From the NCBI GenBank assembly GCA_016801845.1, contig CM028914.1:19729272-19793271 (forward strand): a DNA stretch of 64,000 nt, in the 5' to 3' direction. The stretch's first letter is position 1; every line of letters begins with the position of its first letter. The notes under the pieces were generated by a model. That model made no database searches and was not told where the DNA came from. It worked only from the letters and a program-made list of their open reading frames with translations. Source of the stretch: Polydactylus sextarius. Taxonomy: Eukaryota > Chordata > Actinopteri > Polynemidae. Positions 59,911 through 64,000 of the stretch are shown piece by piece. The position numbers were made by a program, and so were the translations under genes.

Positions 59911-61589
59911 GGTATAATTCTGATCCACTGTGTCTCAGGCAACTGAGACACATTGAGAGGAGTTTTGATGTTAAATGTTAAGATTTCCTTATGAAAGCCC
60001 TGAGGCAGTGTCATTGTTTGAGTGTATAAAGACATTTGTACTGTAACTGCTTCATCTTTAACAGTAAGCTACAATTTCAAACCACTATGTGTAAAATTTT
60101 CTTAAGGAGCCACATCCTCCATGCCCCTAGAACGGCTCTGTTTTATTCATACTCACCTCATTCCTGCTGTAAATGCATAACTTCATTTCTGCTTGAGGAT
60201 GACAAGTGTTGGGATAAAACAGTAAACCAGGCTGCCAGTGGAAATGTTTTTGTTTTGACATTTTTGCAACACAAGAATGTGTGAACTTCACCTTTAATTT
60301 GACAGTGATAATGAGAAAAGCACATTCCTCTTCTAATCGACTGTAGACATTGAGGAAGGTTTAACAGCCAGCATGTTAGACGCAATTTGTTTCACCTCTG
60401 AGGTGTTTACATATTTTTTTTTCTTCATTTAGAGAGTGAGAATAATGCAGTTTTTCTAGTGAGTATCTATTAACTTCTCTATGCTGGAATGACAGGTTAC
60501 CAGCACTAATAAACATGCAGCTTGTGAGCTCTTAAAAGCTGCTGCTTTGATGTAAGTGAGCGCTGCAGATTCTCAGTGAATAACTGAATTTCCCTCTGGG
60601 TTTTCAGGGAAACACTATGATGCTGTAACTTTGTATCTGCTGTTGCCACAAGGAGATGATGGGACAGCACAGTGGCAGAAGTGAAGAGTCATGACATCCC
60701 CAAAATGGCTGTGTAATTTAATAAAAAGAGCAAAATCCTGCCTGTGTTACCTATAAATGTTAAGTCAGCATAATGTTCACCAATTTCATCACTATCAGTT
60801 CAGTTCAGTTAACATTTTAACCTGCTAATTTGCACTAAACATAAAATACAGCTGAGCCTGAGGATAGTTTAATTAGATTTACAGGTCTTGGAATGTAAAC
60901 CAAGACACTGAACACAAGAAAACTTTGATTTGATGATGGAGCAAGATGAAAACATACCTTGTATATATGTCATAAGTTAATGTTTTTAATGTCACTATGA
61001 GAAACTGTCTATAATTTATTCATGTAGTTCATCCCTACACCAGCGTTATAGAGACTGTCTGTTCTGACTGACTCTTTGCTAATTGTTTCATTGCTTTACA
61101 GATAAAAGCCCAGAGTCAGTATCAGACATGTAACAAACTCATAACTTAATAACAAATCATTCTGATTTTTCATTCACTTATTGACTCAAAGATCCAGAAC
61201 AGACAGGGCTTATGTGCACCAACATCAGCACCCACCCAGAAGCTTTGATTCTGACCTGAGGGCAGGAAAAAACACGGTGTGCATCTCTTGCTTAACACGC
61301 TCTCAGTGCCTGTGCAAACCAAATGATTGACTCAGTTTCTGCGGGAGAGTGAAAGCTCCTTCAGCAAAAACTTAACATGTTTTAGAGAAAGAGGTAGATG
61401 ACATTGATTAAACTTTTTTAAGAATCACTCTAGGGGCCTCTTAAAATGCCTGGACATGTGTCCTTATTAGTGCGTTAAACACTAACAGCTCTGTGTTATC
61501 TGGTAGCCAGAGAGAGGCTGTGATAGTTGAAGCTCATTTGAACGCTTTCCCAACCTAACAGTACATTACAGGTCCTGAAATATAATATG
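59911..61589. other. noncoding stretch, no gene recognised
   Basis: Short open frames only. No repeat family recognised. Confidence 0.5.
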
Positions 61590-61745
61590 CAGCCAATGCA
61601 GCCAGCTCTTGTTTCTGCTGTGAATGCAGCTCCCTCCCAATTGTAATTTAACCCAGCGTGCATTAAAGCCTTTATTGCAAATCATCTGCTTAGCTATTAG
61701 GCTGGGTTGTAACTGTGGCATTTATGGTTCATAAACAGTGTTTTG
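61590..61745. promoter_or_regulatory. candidate conserved noncoding element
   Basis: Repeat-poor sequence with CCCAATTGTAATTTAACCC, TTTATTGCAAATCATCTGC (octamer-like TTGCAAAT) and TTAGCTATTAGGC. Dense candidate homeodomain/POU cores. Inference from texture. Confidence 0.3.
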
Positions 61746-63049
61746 CTTTCATACACTAATGATCATTATACACTGCACTGCATAGCTTCTACAATAAATT
61801 GTTTTTTCCCCTGACTGCTCAGTGCAGAGGTTGAATGATGGTCTCAGGACAAAACAAGATGATGCCAGACTCACTTTGAAAGTTCTGTCTTCAGATTATT
61901 GGTGTCGATCGGTTCAGGCTGCTTCACATCCAGACCTATTCTTTAATTCAGTTGCTCAAGTTGTATAATCAAAGTGAGAGTTTGATTTAATGAATGGATT
62001 GTATCCATTGATGGTCTGTCACTTATTTTTCAAAAATGTTACTTCTTTGACATGAAAAAATTGAACCACTTCAAGAAGCATGCTTTAAATGATAAGCAGC
62101 TTTTCCCTGTAAGTCTTTGTGGCTGCAGAATGATAACAGCAGCACTTAAGTGTGCTCAGTTGTTTTGATCTGGTTGCTTGTGTGTTCAGTTTATAGGAAG
62201 ACAGATAACAAATGTCTTCATGTGGAGTGAAAGAAATCAGTTAAACACACTTCACTGTTATAAATACCTCAATTCACCTACTTCAAAATGTGATGTTGGA
62301 ATCGTCTTTAACCCGGCTGTCTATCAGTCTAGCAGGAAGAACGTAATTCTTTGTTAGATGCATGACAACTGTGACACTGACACGTTGCTTAATGCCCAGC
62401 ACATTGTGTGAAATATAGCAGAAAGCATTATCACTCTGCATGACCCTGACAACACATGAGCACGACTTTCAATTTAAAGATGTAAGTTAAAGAAGGCAAA
62501 TGGGCTTAAACGCTTTCTCCTCAAACCAGTGAAGATGAATTACTTGCAGTGACGGCAGTATATTTCTCTTTCTCTTTGCCTCTGTCTCTCATTTTCTCTC
62601 AGCTGTTCGTCAGTCTCAATTCACTGCTGTATTGTGGGGAAAGCCCGGCGGCACTGAGAGGAGATCTCTGTGAGACTCCACAGACATCGACAGGGAGCTC
62701 TGAGTGATCTCCTGGAAGAAGATTTAAACTCTGAGCTCCTTAATGTGTTTCTGGGGAGGCAGGCGGGCAGGTGGATTCACAGGCCCCATCGTCTCCCCCC
62801 AGAGATGGGGTGGATGGTGCCTGAAATGTGAATAAATTACAAGTGAGGCGCTGTGTTGATGCTCCAGGAGATAACCTGGGAAAGTGGTGAGAGATTCTTC
62901 TGCAAATAGTTCCCAAAGGTAGGAGCCATGTGAGCAAAAGCAAACTATTCATCTTTGCACATTTAAGCAAGGCATGGTTGTGGTCGGAGCCTGGGGCGGC
63001 ACGACGGTGATTTATTTTCATCTTCTTTGCTTTGGGTTATTTCTCCCTA
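61746..63049. other. noncoding stretch
   Basis: A pyrimidine-rich patch lies at about 62564-62600. A 93-codon minus frame (62740-63021) shows no family. No gene recognised. Confidence 0.5.
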
Positions 63050-63320
63050 GCCTTCTCCCTCTTTTCTTGCAGGTAAATTATGGCACTGTAATGGGAGCCC
63101 ACAATGTCCTGTGCCAATTACAGGCTATATAAAGTTAATAAAATTAAACTAAATTTCCCAGATGCTGAAAGAAAAGATTGACGTATTATCCGTCCAGCAG
63201 AAGAAAAGCCCAAATGTCTCATTAAACGACATCCAAGATGCAAATAACCAGGAGGCATGAGACCTTATCAATAATTCATGAATTGTTCCCATAAGCAACA
63301 ATGAATCAATAATATTCCCC
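63050..63320. promoter_or_regulatory. candidate conserved noncoding element
   Basis: Repeat-poor sequence with GTGCCAATTACAGGC, AGTTAATAAAATTAAAC, CTCATTAAACGAC and TCAATAATTCATGAATTG. Many TAAT cores are set in mixed sequence. Two overlapping minus-strand frames (67-76 codons) shadow each other. Best explained as regulatory rather than coding, if functional at all. Confidence 0.3.
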
Positions 63321-64000
63321 ATCCACACTCTGATCTCAGGGAGCTGTGTGTTTCTCCAGCACAGTTCAACAACAAACAAAACTTCATTTTGTCATCAGAA
63401 TAACTGAAGGAACATAAACAAAACCCCAGAATATTTGTTTTCTCTGTTGAGACCTGAAGAAGAAACCTCAAGAATCTTCAAAACGAGTTCCAGAATTTGT
63501 TTTGAAGTGGTTTAAATTAAAAAGTCCCAAGTTCAGGATGCTAACAGCAGACATATGACTCCGAAGTCCACAGTATCCATCATAGAGCAGTTCCTGGCCG
63601 ATTCATCTTCCTCTGCACTGTTGTTACTCTCCACATTCCAGTGTCATCTTCACCACCAGTGTCATCTTCTCAAAGTCAGTAGCATTTTGATTGAGATCAA
63701 CTTGCCTGGCCGTAATACTGCAGCCTGATATTACCAGGGTGATGCTGTCAGAGCCATATGCTTCAGATGCCTCACCTAGAGCTGTGCAGATGTTTAGTAT
63801 GCATGAGCTTGCAGTGGAAGACTGATAGCCGTCTGCCTCAGGCCTTTTAGCTTTACGGCCTCCTCCTCTTCTGTGTGTCCCAATCTTCTCTAATGATTCA
63901 CTCAGGACCTGATCTGAAAATCAAATCCCAATGCAAGGTTTGAGAATATGCCATTAAACAAGCAACAACACATTATGCTCAGGGTCAGTCAAAGCCATTA
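63321..64000. other. noncoding stretch to window end
   Basis: CAGTGTCATCTTC occurs twice (63640-63652 and 63658-63670), a short local duplication. No gene recognised. Confidence 0.5.

Noticed and set aside
1..64000. CRISPR array, operon, prophage or other prokaryotic system
   Set aside because: The microsatellites, SINE, LINE and Tc1 elements and the lack of long open frames show vertebrate DNA. No regularly spaced repeat-spacer array is present.

Overview
The window looks like noncoding DNA from a teleost fish, probably a spiny-rayed (acanthomorph) species. It is AT-rich, very rich in CA/GT microsatellites, and carries several repeat families typical of fish: three different Tc1-like transposons, a PIF/Harbinger-type and a hAT-type miniature element, tRNA-derived SINE pieces, a decayed LINE, and a dispersed repeat built around an 'AAATATCT...GGATG' core. 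I found no host protein-coding gene I can support. The longest open frame is 132 codons (15322-15720) and resembles no family I know. I also found no tRNA, rRNA or known microRNA gene. The species and repeat-family assignments come from memory of these families, not from a search.

Layout. 1-4.7 kb is unremarkable apart from a C-rich run (343-373) and a faint LTR-like segment (about 770-1015). A Tc1 transposase fragment lies at 4690-5184 and a SINE tail at 5659-5713. From 5.7 to 16.8 kb there is little beyond simple repeats, a possible LINE 3' tail (10765-10802) and candidate conserved noncoding islands. From 16.8 to 30 kb microsatellites are dense (17.4, 19.7, 20.7, 23.1, 24.0 and 29.6 kb). 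A hAT-like miniature element sits at 33205-33495, an antisense SINE at 34822-34945, and a Harbinger-like miniature element with a clear TTA duplication at 36874-37366. A repeat cluster at 44.0-46.5 kb holds a dispersed repeat followed by a broken LINE with endonuclease and reverse-transcriptase remnants. Two further Tc1-like elements lie on the minus strand at about 52855-53620 and 56458-58017. The second has both ends, TA duplications and the paired inner and outer repeats of IR/DR elements.

Between the repeats, several 100-400 bp stretches lack simple repeats and are dense in homeodomain-type TAATTA/ATTAGC cores. They read like the conserved noncoding elements of vertebrate gene deserts or long introns near developmental regulators. 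That is inference from texture, because conservation cannot be judged from one sequence. No gene set works together here. The functional reading is a possible cis-regulatory landscape littered with dead transposons. I did not find a convincing new biological system.
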